Source: Bacteroidaceae bacterium (lineage in GTDB: Bacteria; Bacteroidota; Bacteroidia; Bacteroidales; Bacteroidaceae). From it: a stretch of DNA of 42,591 nucleotides. Shown here piece by piece: positions 1 to 8,302 of the stretch (position 1 is its first letter; each line of letters begins with the position of its first letter). The stretch spans positions 1 to 42,591 of the forward strand of contig JAILFY010000126.1 of NCBI GenBank assembly GCA_024697285.1, in the 5' to 3' direction. Made by a program: the position numbers and the translations under genes. The notes beneath the pieces are model-generated. The model was not told the origin of the DNA and ran no database searches. It worked only from the letters and a program-made list of their open reading frames with translations.

Positions 1-179
1 CGCAACAAGAAAGGTGCATGAACGAGGTACTGCTTGTAGGTCTTGGGGGCCCGACGAAAAGCCCAGGTCGAAGAGACCTGCAGCGTGGGTTCACTGCTGT
101 GGTGGCGCAAGACATACCATATTATATAAGGTATGAGGAGCAGGAGGAGCAGGAGGAAATATGGATTTGCAAATTGCAT
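1..179 (-). CDS. batA: BatA, aerotolerance vWA membrane protein (N-terminal fragment, runs off window)
   Basis: Reading the minus strand from an ATG at 179 gives 59 open codons to the window edge. The N-terminus is MQFANPYFLLLLLLLIPY, a single hydrophobic segment, followed by PTLQVSS and FRRAPKTYKQYLVHAPFLLR. This matches the start of Bacteroides BatA proteins, which are inner-membrane proteins with a periplasmic-facing von Willebrand A domain. The vWA domain lies outside the window, so it is inferred and not seen. The gene starts 90 bp after the BatD-like gene and has the usual place in the moxR-DUF58-hypothetical-batA order. Bat proteins were first linked to oxygen tolerance in Bacteroides; their molecular role is unsettled. 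The identity is fairly sure because sequence pattern and synteny agree. Confidence 0.85.
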   Translation of the reverse strand, partial: MQFANPYFLLLLLLLIPYIIWYVLRHHSSEPTLQVSSTWAFRRAPKTYKQYLVHAPFLL

Positions 180-269
180 AGTTATGGTGTTGAGAGAGCT
201 TTGCCAAATAGCAGAGCAAAAGGAATTATGATGGGAGCGTGCGACGCACGAGCCTGTGGAGACAGATTA

Positions 270-1349
270 TTACCGTAACAGATCTACAGCTAAGTACAGG
301 GCGTAGCCGATGGCCACGAAAGCCAGCACGGCCGTGACACCCATGACAACCTTCAGGGTGAAGGAACGCTTCTGGCTCTGCTTCACCTCTTCCGGCACCT
401 CCACGATTTCTGTGGGAGCGTTGGGGTCTACCTCTTGTTTCGTCTGATTGATAAACTCTATTGCATTCACCAAATTCGCATCGTTCTCTCCCGTGAGGGT
501 GGTCCACTTGGCGAACTTGACGAGATCTGCCGTGGTGAATAGCTGCCGGAGTTCTTCCAGGGCCTGTTCGTCCTGGACTTCCAGCAGACGGTCGATAATC
601 TCTGAGGAGGTCATCTCCGTGGCGTTGAATCCGAAACGTTCCTTGATGTAAGTACGCAGGGTGTCCGTCAGTTGGGTGTAGTACTCCTTGCTGTCCTCAG
701 CGGTCCAGGCTCGCTCGCTCTTTATTCGTTCTATCTCAGTCATAGCGACCTGATGTGCAGGGAGTTTCAACTTCTTGCGGATAATGCGAATCAGCGGCTT
801 GTTCTCCCGCCAGCGGCTGTAGATCCACAACAGGACTATGGCCAGCAACTGGTTGATGGCCAGGAGCCACATCACAGGTTTCCAGTCGTCCCAAGAGAAC
901 GGATTGTTCTGAATATCCTTGTTGGGGAAGAACTGATCCACATGCACGGTGTCCACGGGAATGGTCATCACCTTCAATGCCAATTGCTTGGACTGGTAAG
1001 GTTGACCATCCACCTCCACTTCAAAAGGAGGGAGCAGAACAAAAGTGGAGTCCCATGCAGTGATGGAATAACGCTGCAAGACCTGCATTCGTTTACCCTC
1101 GTCGAGGAACGTGGTGTCCGTGCCAAGCAGGTCCACGATTTCCACATCCGGCGCCAACGGCTGCATGGGTTTGTAGTCTGGCAATTTCAGTTTCTGTTGC
1201 GCACCGCAGGTGACATCAAGTGTCAGTTCACGCTGTTCGCCGATGAGCAGCACGAGGGTGTCTATACGTGCCTCAAAGACCACTTGTGCACTGGTTAACA
1301 GAGGTACAAGCAGCCATGAAAGGAGGAAAGTATGCTTCAGTTTTGTCAT
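270..1349 (-). CDS. BatD-like exported membrane protein of the bat operon
   Basis: The product has 359 residues with a signal peptide (about residues 1-21, ending near TSAQ). A periplasmic beta-rich region follows, then a membrane span around residues 158-177 (VMWLLAINQLLAIVLLWIYS). A cytoplasmic helical region and a last hydrophobic segment at the C-terminus (VVMGVTAVLAFVAIGYALYL) complete it. The start ATG overlaps the DUF58 stop by 4 bp (ATGA at 1346-1349), so translation is probably coupled. The position between DUF58 and batA is where Bacteroides bat operons carry an exported protein that resembles a short BatD. I recognise the context more than the sequence. It presumably works with BatA/BatB and the MoxR ATPase at the inner membrane. 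Confidence 0.75.
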   Translation of the reverse strand: MTKLKHTFLLSWLLVPLLTSAQVVFEARIDTLVLLIGEQRELTLDVTCGAQQKLKLPDYKPMQPLAPDVEIVDLLGTDTTFLDEGKRMQVLQRYSITAWDSTFVLLPPFEVEVDGQPYQSKQLALKVMTIPVDTVHVDQFFPNKDIQNNPFSWDDWKPVMWLLAINQLLAIVLLWIYSRWRENKPLIRIIRKKLKLPAHQVAMTEIERIKSERAWTAEDSKEYYTQLTDTLRTYIKERFGFNATEMTSSEIIDRLLEVQDEQALEELRQLFTTADLVKFAKWTTLTGENDANLVNAIEFINQTKQEVDPNAPTEIVEVPEEVKQSQKRSFTLKVVMGVTAVLAFVAIGYALYLAVDLLR

Positions 1350-2215
1350 GATCTTTGTGCAAATAGGCTGCGCAAGGCAGCTACATAATCTTGATCTGTG
1401 CGCACACTGACGTGGTCCACATTACTTCTGGAGAAGGTGTCGCCCAAGCGCGTCGTGTGCTCGTGCCACCATCTGGACTGGGCTGCACGAACCTTGCGGC
1501 TTGAGGTGTCTATCCATTGCAGATGTCCGGTCTCGGCATCTCTCACGTACATAAGTCCTACATCGGGCAGTTCTGCAATGCGGCGGTCATAGACCTGGAT
1601 GGCAACGACATCGTGTTTGCGATTGGCGATGGTCAGAGCCTGACGGAAATCGCGTTCGTCGATGAAGTCGCTGATCAGGAAACAGGTGCAACGACGTTTG
1701 ATGACCTGCGTAAGGTACTCCACGGCCTGCTGGATATTTGTGCGCTGGCTCTCGGGCTGGAAGTCCAGGAGTTCACGGATGATATACAGGATATGCTTGC
1801 GCCCTTTCTTAGGTGGAATGAATTTCTCTATGCGGTCGGAGAAGAAGATGACACCTATCTTGTCGTTGTTCTGTATGGCACTGAAAGCCAGTGTTGCACC
1901 AATCTCTGCCACCATATCACGCTTGGTCTGCACATTGGTTCCGAAATCCAGACTGCCACTGACATCAACGAGCAGCATCACCGTCAGTTCGCGTTCTTCC
2001 TCGAAGACCTTAATATAAGGCTTGTTGAAACGCGCTGTGACGTTCCACTCTATGTCACGGATATCATCACCATATTGGTATTCACGGACTTCGCTGAAGG
2101 CCATACCACGTCCCTTGAAGGCAGAGTGATACTCGCCTGCAAAGATATTCGCAGAGAGACCGCGGGTCTTGATTTCTATCTGACGGACCCTCTTCAGCAA
2201 TTCAGATGTTTCCAT
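1346..2215 (-). CDS. DUF58 / von Willebrand A-like protein of the bat operon
   Basis: This 289-residue soluble protein carries the DUF58 signature around residues 35-62 (GRGMAFSEVREYQYGDDIRD, then IEWNVTAR). A vWA-type fold begins near residue 79, with the metal-site motif DVSGS at about 84-88. Length is typical for the family (about 290-300). DUF58 proteins are regularly encoded next to MoxR AAA+ ATPases, and the pair is thought to act as a metal-dependent chaperone or assembly factor for envelope complexes. The gene follows moxR by 9 bp and overlaps the next gene by 4 bp, so it sits inside one operon. The exact target is unknown. Confidence 0.93.
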   Translation of the reverse strand: METSELLKRVRQIEIKTRGLSANIFAGEYHSAFKGRGMAFSEVREYQYGDDIRDIEWNVTARFNKPYIKVFEEERELTVMLLVDVSGSLDFGTNVQTKRDMVAEIGATLAFSAIQNNDKIGVIFFSDRIEKFIPPKKGRKHILYIIRELLDFQPESQRTNIQQAVEYLTQVIKRRCTCFLISDFIDERDFRQALTIANRKHDVVAIQVYDRRIAELPDVGLMYVRDAETGHLQWIDTSSRKVRAAQSRWWHEHTTRLGDTFSRSNVDHVSVRTDQDYVAALRSLFAQRS

Positions 2216-2224
2216 AATCAGCGA

Positions 2225-3220
2225 TTAGGGCACTTCCACCTTATTAAGAATCTTACTGACGATTTCGTCGGCAGTGACGTTGTTGGCCTCAGCCTCATAG
2301 GTGAGTCCAATACGATGGCGCAACACATCGTGGGCCACGGCGCGGACGTCCTCTGGAATGACATATCCGCGGCGTTTGATGAAGGCGTAGGAGCGAGCTG
2401 CCAGGGCCAGATTGATGCTGGCACGTGGCGAACCACCAAACTCGATGAAGTCCTTGATTTCCCTCAGACCGTAGTTCTCCGGGTAACGTGTGGCAAAGAC
2501 AATGTCAGTAATATACTGTTCGATCTTCTCGTCGAGATAGACCTGACGAACGACATCACGAGCCTCCATGATTTCCTTCGTGGAGAGTACGGGACGTACG
2601 GCAGCGCGCTGCCCTCCAATATTCTGGCGGATAATCTTTTTCTCCTCTTCCAGCTTCGGATAGCTGATGACTACCTTCAGCATGAAACGGTCCACCTGTG
2701 CTTCGGGCAGAGGATAGGTGCCCTCTTGCTCTATGGGGTTCTGGGTAGCAAGCACCAAGAAGGGCGAGGGCAACTGGAAGGTCTGTTTGCCAATAGTAAC
2801 TTCTCGCTCCTGCATCGCTTCGAGCAGAGCACTCTGCACCTTGGCGGGAGCACGGTTGATCTCGTCGGCAAGGACGAAATTAGCAAATACCGGGCCCTGT
2901 TCCACGAGGAAACGTTCGTCTTTCTGGGAGTAGATCATGGTACCTGTCACGTCGGCTGGCAACAGGTCGGGAGTAAACTGAATGCGGCTGAACTTAGCGT
3001 CGATGAGCTGGGCCAGAGTCTTGATTGCAAGGGTCTTGGCCAGACCTGGAACGCCCTCGAGAAGCACATGGCCGTCGGAAAGCAGACCTATCAGAAGAGA
3101 CTCTACGAGATGATGCTGACCTACGATGACCTGGTCCATGCCGGTCAAAAGGTTGGTTACGAAACCGCTCTGACGCTCAATGCGTTCGTTGAGTTCGCGG
3201 ATGTCAATGGATTCTGCCAT
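2225..3220 (-). CDS. moxR: MoxR family AAA+ ATPase
   Basis: The 331-residue product has Walker A (GVPGLAKT, about residues 56-63) and Walker B (VLADEIN, about 116-122). It also has the MoxR-typical stretches TQNPIEQEGTYPLPEAQVDRF (sensor 1 and arginine-finger region, about 159-179) and a C-terminal lid with FGGSPRASINL. These hydrolyse ATP to remodel or load metal on partner vWA proteins. It is the first gene of the bat set, 27 bp after the HU-domain gene, with no recognisable TAnnTTTG promoter in that gap. It may therefore be transcribed from the ftsY operon, or from a promoter I cannot see. Full length and intact. Confidence 0.96.
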   Translation of the reverse strand: MAESIDIRELNERIERQSGFVTNLLTGMDQVIVGQHHLVESLLIGLLSDGHVLLEGVPGLAKTLAIKTLAQLIDAKFSRIQFTPDLLPADVTGTMIYSQKDERFLVEQGPVFANFVLADEINRAPAKVQSALLEAMQEREVTIGKQTFQLPSPFLVLATQNPIEQEGTYPLPEAQVDRFMLKVVISYPKLEEEKKIIRQNIGGQRAAVRPVLSTKEIMEARDVVRQVYLDEKIEQYITDIVFATRYPENYGLREIKDFIEFGGSPRASINLALAARSYAFIKRRGYVIPEDVRAVAHDVLRHRIGLTYEAEANNVTADEIVSKILNKVEVP

Positions 3221-3247
3221 TTTTGTTGTATGTTTTAGTAGTTACGT

Positions 3248-4933
3248 TTATTTCTTTCTTAGTTCCGGGATGCGCAACTCTTTGTTCAGAGGCACGACAT
3301 CCGGATTTGTGATATCATTCATCACACAGATATAGGGAACAAAGTCCTTGCTATTGTAATATTTCAGGGAGAAGTTCAGCAGAGTCTTTCCCGGCTTCAT
3401 GATCTCAGTGCCCTTGATACCTACAATCCAGTAGTCACCTTCCTCCAGTTGGGGGTAGGCTAATGTCTCTGAAGGTATTTTCGGAGCTGGTGCCGCCTTG
3501 GCTTCTTCTTCTGATTGTCCGACGAAATCCGCAGAGTCTATAGGTATCACTATCACCGAATCAGGTGCATGTGCTGACTCTACAGAGGATTGTTCATCTG
3601 CTCCGAAGTTAAGCAATTCACTGCAACAAACTTCCCATACTCGTGCCACTCTTTCGAGGCTATCACATTTGATTGGCCTGATATAGCCAACAACATAGCA
3701 TAATGCACCGAAGGCCAGGAAGGATAATACCACAGTCAGGCTTCTGAAGAAACGGACGAACCCACTCCTCTGTTTTTGGGGTTTGCTAGATGTCCCAGGG
3801 TCCTTAGGGAGTGCAGATGGTTCGAGTTCCATCTGTTCGAGATATTCAGTAGGTTTCTTTTTAGAACTCCACTCCTCTTCTGTGCTTGCAGAGGTTTCTT
3901 CGGCCCCTGCGTCCTTTGTGGACGACACTGTTTCCTCGGCCTCGACAGCGCTGGGCGCCGTCATCTTTTCTTCGTTTTCCTCAGACTGCAAAGTTCCAGC
4001 ATCATCCGAAGAATCGTCAGTTTCTGATTCTGCTGATGTCTGTTCCAGAAGGGTTTCGGCAGGGGCAACAGTCTCTATTACAGGAGGATTAGTCGTTACT
4101 ACTGGAGCAGCGTCTTCTTCCGAGACATCTCCGGTGTTCTCTGAACAAACTTCTTCCGGAGTTTCTTCCTCTTTCTCCGCAGGATTCTCTTCCGGAGCAT
4201 CTTCCTCCTTCTCTGACGGATTCTCTTCCGGAGTTTCTTCTTCTTTCTCCGCAGGATTCTTTTCCGGAGCATCTTCCTCCTTCTCTGAAGGATTCTCTTC
4301 CGGAGTTTCTTCTTCTTTCTCTGAAGGATTATCTCCCAGATTGCCTTCTTCGTGATCAGCAGAGACTTCTTCAGAAATGTTTGTCTCGTTGTCTTGGGCA
4401 GAAGCTGCTTCTTCCATTTCTTCTGGCTTCTTCTCCAGCTCAGCCGACGCCTTCTCTGAGGTTTCTGTTGTCTCGTCGTCTGAAGTCTCAGGCCCAATCT
4501 CGTCTGCCACGACCACGTCTTCCGAAGTGTTTGCGGCAGAAAGCCTTGTATCGTTTGGCGAGGACATTGTTTCATCATCCTCCAAAGTATCCAGCAGCGA
4601 CAAGTCCAGGTTCTCGCTGAGGGAAACGGTCTCAAATTCAGCAAATGGCTTGTTCACAGCATCGCGCAATACTGCATCTGGGGTGAAAGACACCTTAGTG
4701 TGACCTGCTATCTGGATACGACTGCCATCAACCACACTGACGCTCTCTCGAGGTTCCACGCTGACAAGCTTGAAGGTGCCAAGTCCACGTACCTTCACAA
4801 TCTTCTCGCGCAGCAGTGCTTCTTGGATAGTCTCGAAGAACTGACGCACAAAAGACGCAGACACGGAATAAGGGATGTTGGAACGACGGACCAGCGCCTG
4901 AGCGATGTCCATTATATTATTCTTGCCACTCAT
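3248..4933 (-). CDS. HU-domain protein with acidic repeat linker, one membrane span and LysM-like tail
   Basis: This 561-residue protein has four parts. Residues 1-95 are an HU/IHF-type DNA-binding domain (VRGLGTFKL at about 48-56, the HU beta-arm region, and VSFTPDAVLRDAVN). Residues 100-385 are a long, strongly acidic linker; residues 202-261 within it are five 12-residue repeats of the form NPxEKEExxPEE. A membrane span lies at about 397-418 (SLTVVLSFLAFGALCYVVGYI), preceded by basic residues (KPQKQRSGFVRFFR), which predicts N-in/C-out topology. The last ~65 residues (DYWIVGIKG, then PGKTLLNFSLKYYN, ending ELRIPELRKK) look like a divergent LysM domain that could bind peptidoglycan. The gene starts 2 bp after the small HU gene. 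I infer a role in tethering DNA to the envelope. The domain calls are from pattern only; the LysM call is the least sure. Confidence 0.82.
   Translation of the reverse strand: MSGKNNIMDIAQALVRRSNIPYSVSASFVRQFFETIQEALLREKIVKVRGLGTFKLVSVEPRESVSVVDGSRIQIAGHTKVSFTPDAVLRDAVNKPFAEFETVSLSENLDLSLLDTLEDDETMSSPNDTRLSAANTSEDVVVADEIGPETSDDETTETSEKASAELEKKPEEMEEAASAQDNETNISEEVSADHEEGNLGDNPSEKEEETPEENPSEKEEDAPEKNPAEKEEETPEENPSEKEEDAPEENPAEKEEETPEEVCSENTGDVSEEDAAPVVTTNPPVIETVAPAETLLEQTSAESETDDSSDDAGTLQSEENEEKMTAPSAVEAEETVSSTKDAGAEETSASTEEEWSSKKKPTEYLEQMELEPSALPKDPGTSSKPQKQRSGFVRFFRSLTVVLSFLAFGALCYVVGYIRPIKCDSLERVARVWEVCCSELLNFGADEQSSVESAHAPDSVIVIPIDSADFVGQSEEEAKAAPAPKIPSETLAYPQLEEGDYWIVGIKGTEIMKPGKTLLNFSLKYYNSKDFVPYICVMNDITNPDVVPLNKELRIPELRKK
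4151..4330 (-). repeat. Five in-frame 36-bp repeats coding for an acidic linker
   Basis: Five tandem 36-bp units encode NPSEKEEETPEE and variants that alternate E/D, T/A and S/A between units. The units alternate in type (ETPE, DAPE, ETPE, DAPE, ETPE), as if a 72-bp pair had been duplicated. The period is a multiple of three, so copy number could change without breaking the reading frame. The result is a flexible, highly negative linker between the DNA-binding and membrane parts. Confidence 0.93.
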
Positions 4934-4935
4934 AG

Positions 4936-5223
4936 CTACCCCTCACCTCCTTCCTGCACTGCATCTTTCAGCGAAAGACTAGGTTTGAAGGACAAAGCCA
5001 ACTTGGGAGGTACTAGCATGCGCTGACCATTCGTCGGATTGACCACTATACGTTCGAGTTTCTTCTTCACCTCGAAGGTACCAAAGTTCTGGACCTGCAG
5101 AGACTCGCCCTCCTCGAAACGAGAAGTCATTTCTGCCAAGAGATTATTAACCAATGTCTGAGTGACCTTGGTTGAAGCGCCGGTGCGCTGAGAGAGTACT
5201 GATATAAAATCCTTATGGTTCAT
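4936..5223 (-). CDS. HU family DNA-binding protein
   Basis: The 95-residue product has the HU fold signature. It begins MNHKDFISVLSQRTGASTKV (helices 1-2), then GESLQVQNFGTFEVKKKLER (beta strands) and a short arm with NPTNGQRM, ending in the VPPKLALSFKPSLSLKDAV helix. HU dimers bend and compact DNA with little sequence preference. The start overlaps the rimO stop by 4 bp (ATGA at 5220-5223), and the stop is 2 bp from the start of the membrane-anchored HU gene, so all three are co-translated. This is not the canonical abundant HU but the rimO-linked paralogue seen in Bacteroidota. It could pair with the HU domain of its larger neighbour (inference). Confidence 0.94.
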   Translation of the reverse strand: MNHKDFISVLSQRTGASTKVTQTLVNNLLAEMTSRFEEGESLQVQNFGTFEVKKKLERIVVNPTNGQRMLVPPKLALSFKPSLSLKDAVQEGGEG

Positions 5224-6650
5224 ATGCGAACGGATGGATGAGTGGATTGTTTGTCTGTTGCCGGAGTGGCATAAAGGTCGAAGTCATCTGCAGATGTGAT
5301 ACGGACATCGACAAATGTTCCCGGAGTGGGAATAGCATGTCCAGGAGCGCATTCTGCTGCAAGGGCGAGGGGAATAAGGACCTCGGGGTCTACTTCTGGG
5401 GAATCGTACTGGGTGCGACCAATGAGATAGTCGCCTTCTGTTCGGTCGATGATCACCTTCTGTATGGTGCCGACCTTGGCCTCCTGCACTTCTGCCGAGA
5501 TTCGTTGTTGCAGACGCATAAGTCGCGAGAGACGGGCCTGCTTGGTATCCTCAGGAATATCATCGGAATAAGCAGTGGCACTGTGGGTTCCCTCTTCCTC
5601 CGAATAGGCAAAGGCTCCCATGCGTTCAAAACGAGCCCAGCGGGTGAAATCCAGCAACTGCTGATAGGCTTCTTCAGACTCACCCGGATGACCAACCATA
5701 AGGGTGGTGCGAAGATGTATTCCGGGCAGTTCCTCGCGGATACGACTGACGAAGTCGTAAGTCTGCTGGCTGGTGATATGGCGGCGCATAGCTTCCAGAA
5801 CAGGATCTGCTATATGTTGAAGTGCTATGTCAAGATAGCGACATACATTATCATGACGGGCCATCACGGGCAGCAACTCCCATGGGAAATCCGTGGGATA
5901 GGCGTAGTGAAGGCGAATCCAGCAAACACCGGGTATTTCGGCCATGCGGTCCACGAGTTCCGCTATGGCACGACGGTGGTACAAATCCACACCATAATAG
6001 GTGAGTTCTTGTGCAATGACATTGAACTCCTTGACACCCAAAGCCACCAGTTGTCGGACTTCCAGAAGAATATCTTCCATAGGACGACTCTGGTGGCGAC
6101 CGGTTATCAGGGGGATGGCGCAATAGGAGCACCGGCGGTCACACCCTTCTGATATCTTGATATAGGCGTAGTGGGAAGGTGTGGTGATGATGCGACCTGG
6201 TGTGAGGGTAGCATCCCAGACATGACCGAGATCTGCGAGAAGACGAGGCCAGTCGAATTTGCCGTACCAACCGTCCACTTCGGGAATCTCTTCTTGCAGC
6301 TCCGTCAGGTAGCGTTGGGAGAGACACCCCATGACATACAGCTTGCGAAGCCTGCCCTTTGCACTTCTGGACTTGGAAGAAGTAGACTTTTGATTGCTCC
6401 CAGAAACTTCTGTTTGAGCATGTTCTGGTGACTTGCGCTGCCCTTGCTGAAGAATCATGTTGATACTCTCTTCCTTGGCATCACCAATAAAACCGCAGGT
6501 GTTGATGACGCAGATATCACCCTGACACACTTCTGGGTCATGGGACACAGTGTAGCCCGCGTGGTGCAACTGAGCCATGAGGCGCTCGGAGTCCACAAGG
6601 TTCTTGGAGCAACCCATCGTGAGGATGTCTACGTGATTCCTTCTCATCAT
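5220..6650 (-). CDS. rimO: Ribosomal protein S12 methylthiotransferase RimO
   Basis: This radical SAM enzyme adds a methylthio group to an aspartate of ribosomal protein S12. The N-terminal cluster cysteines are at about C14 (MGCSKNLVDSE), C52 (INTCGFIGDAKEES) and C109 (VMGCLSQRY). The radical SAM motif CxxxCxxC is at about 170-177 (EGCDRRCSYCAIP). A TRAM-like C-terminus follows. At 476 residues it is about 40 longer than I expect for the family. Most of the excess is a Ser/Lys-rich, hydrophilic insert at about residues 70-101, between two strands of the first domain. The start overlaps the ftsY stop by 4 bp. All key cysteines are present, so the insert probably does not inactivate it. Confidence 0.96.
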   Translation of the reverse strand: MMRRNHVDILTMGCSKNLVDSERLMAQLHHAGYTVSHDPEVCQGDICVINTCGFIGDAKEESINMILQQGQRKSPEHAQTEVSGSNQKSTSSKSRSAKGRLRKLYVMGCLSQRYLTELQEEIPEVDGWYGKFDWPRLLADLGHVWDATLTPGRIITTPSHYAYIKISEGCDRRCSYCAIPLITGRHQSRPMEDILLEVRQLVALGVKEFNVIAQELTYYGVDLYHRRAIAELVDRMAEIPGVCWIRLHYAYPTDFPWELLPVMARHDNVCRYLDIALQHIADPVLEAMRRHITSQQTYDFVSRIREELPGIHLRTTLMVGHPGESEEAYQQLLDFTRWARFERMGAFAYSEEEGTHSATAYSDDIPEDTKQARLSRLMRLQQRISAEVQEAKVGTIQKVIIDRTEGDYLIGRTQYDSPEVDPEVLIPLALAAECAPGHAIPTPGTFVDVRITSADDFDLYATPATDKQSTHPSVRI

Positions 6651-7615
6651 TTCTTATCACCAAAGAGGCTATCGACAAAGGCACGGCGATTGAAGGGCTG
6701 GAGATCTTCCACACCCTCACCGAGACCGATATATCGAACGGGAATCTTGAACTGGTCCGATATTCCAAGGACCACTCCTCCCTTAGCAGTGCCATCGAGT
6801 TTGGTGATGGCCATGGAGGTAACGTCGGTAGCTGCCGTGAACTGACGTGCTTGCTCGAAGGCGTTCTGCCCAGTGCTGCCGTCGAGCACGAGCATCACAT
6901 CATGTGGGGCGTCGGGCACCACCTTCTGCATGACTCGCTTGATCTTCGAGAGTTCGTCCATAAGACCTTTCTTGTTGTGGAGACGTCCGGCAGTGTCTAT
7001 GAGCACTACATCCACGTCGTTGGCCACGGCACTGCTGAGTGTGTCGAAGGCCACGCTGGCAGGATCACTTCCCATCTGCTGCTTCACGACAGGCACCCCT
7101 ACTCGTTCGCCCCAGATGACAATCTGCTCCACGGCGGCAGCACGGAATGTGTCGGCAGCGCCGAGCATCACCTTCAGTCCAGCCTGCTTGAACTGCCAGG
7201 CCAGTTTGCCGATAGTGGTAGTCTTACCCACTCCGTTCACTCCCACGACCATGATGACGTAGGGACGTTTTCCTTCAGGAATCTGATAGCCTTCTGTGTC
7301 AGAAGTGTTGTTCTCTGTGAGCAGGGCAGCAATCTCGTCGCGCAGGATATTCTGGAGCTCGCTGGTGCTGACATACTTGTCGCGCGCCACGCGCTCTTCT
7401 ATCCGATGAATGATGTTGAGGGTGGTGTCGACGCCAACATCAGAGGTGACGAGGACCTCCTCCAGATCGTCGAGCACTGCATCATCCACCTTGCTTTTGC
7501 CTGCCACGGCACGGGCGAGTTTGCCAAAGAAACTCTCTTTGGTTTTCTCGAGACCGCGATCCAAAGTCTCCTTTTGTTGCTCCTTGTTACGGGAGAAGAA
7601 ATTAAAGAATCCCAT
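6647..7615 (-). CDS. ftsY: Signal recognition particle receptor FtsY
   Basis: The 322-residue GTPase has an NG domain: the helical N domain spans about 20-100. G1 is GVNGVGKTT (about 125-133), the DTFRAAA motif is at about 155-161, G3 is DTAGR (about 207-211), G4 is TKLD (about 271-274), and KGG is near 278-280. It docks ribosome-SRP complexes at the inner membrane for co-translational insertion. The long acidic A domain of E. coli FtsY is absent; instead there is a short charged start (MGFFNFFSRNKEQQKETL), normal for Bacteroidota. A well-formed promoter lies just upstream (7640-7671). The gene leads the ftsY-rimO-HU-HU run. Confidence 0.98.
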   Translation of the reverse strand: MGFFNFFSRNKEQQKETLDRGLEKTKESFFGKLARAVAGKSKVDDAVLDDLEEVLVTSDVGVDTTLNIIHRIEERVARDKYVSTSELQNILRDEIAALLTENNTSDTEGYQIPEGKRPYVIMVVGVNGVGKTTTIGKLAWQFKQAGLKVMLGAADTFRAAAVEQIVIWGERVGVPVVKQQMGSDPASVAFDTLSSAVANDVDVVLIDTAGRLHNKKGLMDELSKIKRVMQKVVPDAPHDVMLVLDGSTGQNAFEQARQFTAATDVTSMAITKLDGTAKGGVVLGISDQFKIPVRYIGLGEGVEDLQPFNRRAFVDSLFGDKK

Positions 7616-7639
7616 AATGTACTTCTATTTTTGCGAGTG

Positions 7640-7671
7640 CAAAGATACTGCTTTTTTCTGAATCATCCAAA
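7640..7671 (-). promoter_or_regulatory. ftsY promoter, Bacteroidota type
   Basis: On the minus strand TATCTTTG (7640-7647) is preceded 20 bp upstream by TTTG (7668-7671). This is the TAnnTTTG / TTTG arrangement of primary-sigma promoters in Bacteroidota. Transcription would start about 15-20 nt before the ftsY ATG. Confidence 0.85.
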
Positions 7672-7837
7672 TTTTAATCATAGATTAAGACTGATTTAAG
7701 CATCTTAACATTTCAATGCATTTGCGGGGTTGTTATTGACCTTGATTAGTCCCTCACGTTCCTTTTTCTCTCAAGGCCTCTTCTGGCTATAAAAAAATAT
7801 TGCTGTCCGGCAAAACTCAGAATGCTTTATAATCTTT

Positions 7838-7868
7838 CCCCAGAAGCCTGTAAAACCAGGCTCTGGGG
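7838..7868. other. Strong GC hairpin
   Basis: The left arm CCCCAGAAGCCTG (7838-7850) pairs with CAGGCTCTGGGG (7857-7868) around the loop TAAAAC, with one bulged A. There is no T-run directly after it on either strand, and no clear gene ends here, so it may be a terminator relic, an RNA structure or part of a repeat element. Confidence 0.7.
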
Positions 7869-8060
7869 TATTATGTTTGCAAAGTAAGCCCCCTTCATTC
7901 GAACAAGGTCGGTTCTGGAGGCCCCTATTGTGTTTCTCCGGCAAATATTTCATCCCATGTTTTGTCTGGCTCTTCCATGAATCGGAAAAGGTCAACGTAA
8001 TACATGAGCGTAAGGCGAATCATTGTTACCACCTGGAAAAAAGCATCGTTGCATTTTATA

Positions 8061-8302
8061 TGTATATACGTGTTGGCAAAGATGTATATACGTGTTGGCG
8101 AGGATGTATATACGTGCTGGCAAAGATGTATATACGTGCTGGCAAAGATGTATATACGTGTTGGCGAGGATGTATATACGTGTTGGCAAAGATGTACGTA
8201 CGTGTTGGCGAAGATGTACGTACGTGTTGACAAATATGTACGTACGTGTTGGCGAAGATGTACGTACGTGTTGGCAAAGATGTACGTACGTGTTGAAAAA
8301 CG
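8061..8302. repeat. 22-bp tandem array A, 11 units
   Basis: Eleven units begin exactly every 22 bp (8061, 8083, 8105 and so on to 8281). Units 1-6 carry the core GTATATAC and units 7-11 the core GTACGTAC, so the core changes once in the middle of the array. The spacer half alternates independently between GTTGGCAAAGA, GCTGGCAAAGA, GTTGGCGAGGA and GTTGGCGAAGA. The last unit decays after GTTGA. Because 22 is not a multiple of three, all frames stay open as a side effect. Units share the 15-mer AAGATGTATATACGT with the reverse strand of array C. Confidence 0.97.

Noticed and set aside
18-278. 86-codon plus-strand frame at the left edge
   Set aside because: The minus strand here encodes the N-terminus of BatA, in the expected operon order.
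1517-3238. 573-codon open frame on the plus strand
   Set aside because: Antisense to moxR and DUF58, both with full motif sets.
7771-7995. Minus-strand frame of 74 residues upstream of ftsY
   Set aside because: It overlaps the CCCCAG hairpin, has odd composition and no recognisable family. A second frame here ends with YYVDLFRFMEEPDKTWDEIF, which looks protein-like and could be a gene remnant, but the rest is repeat-derived.
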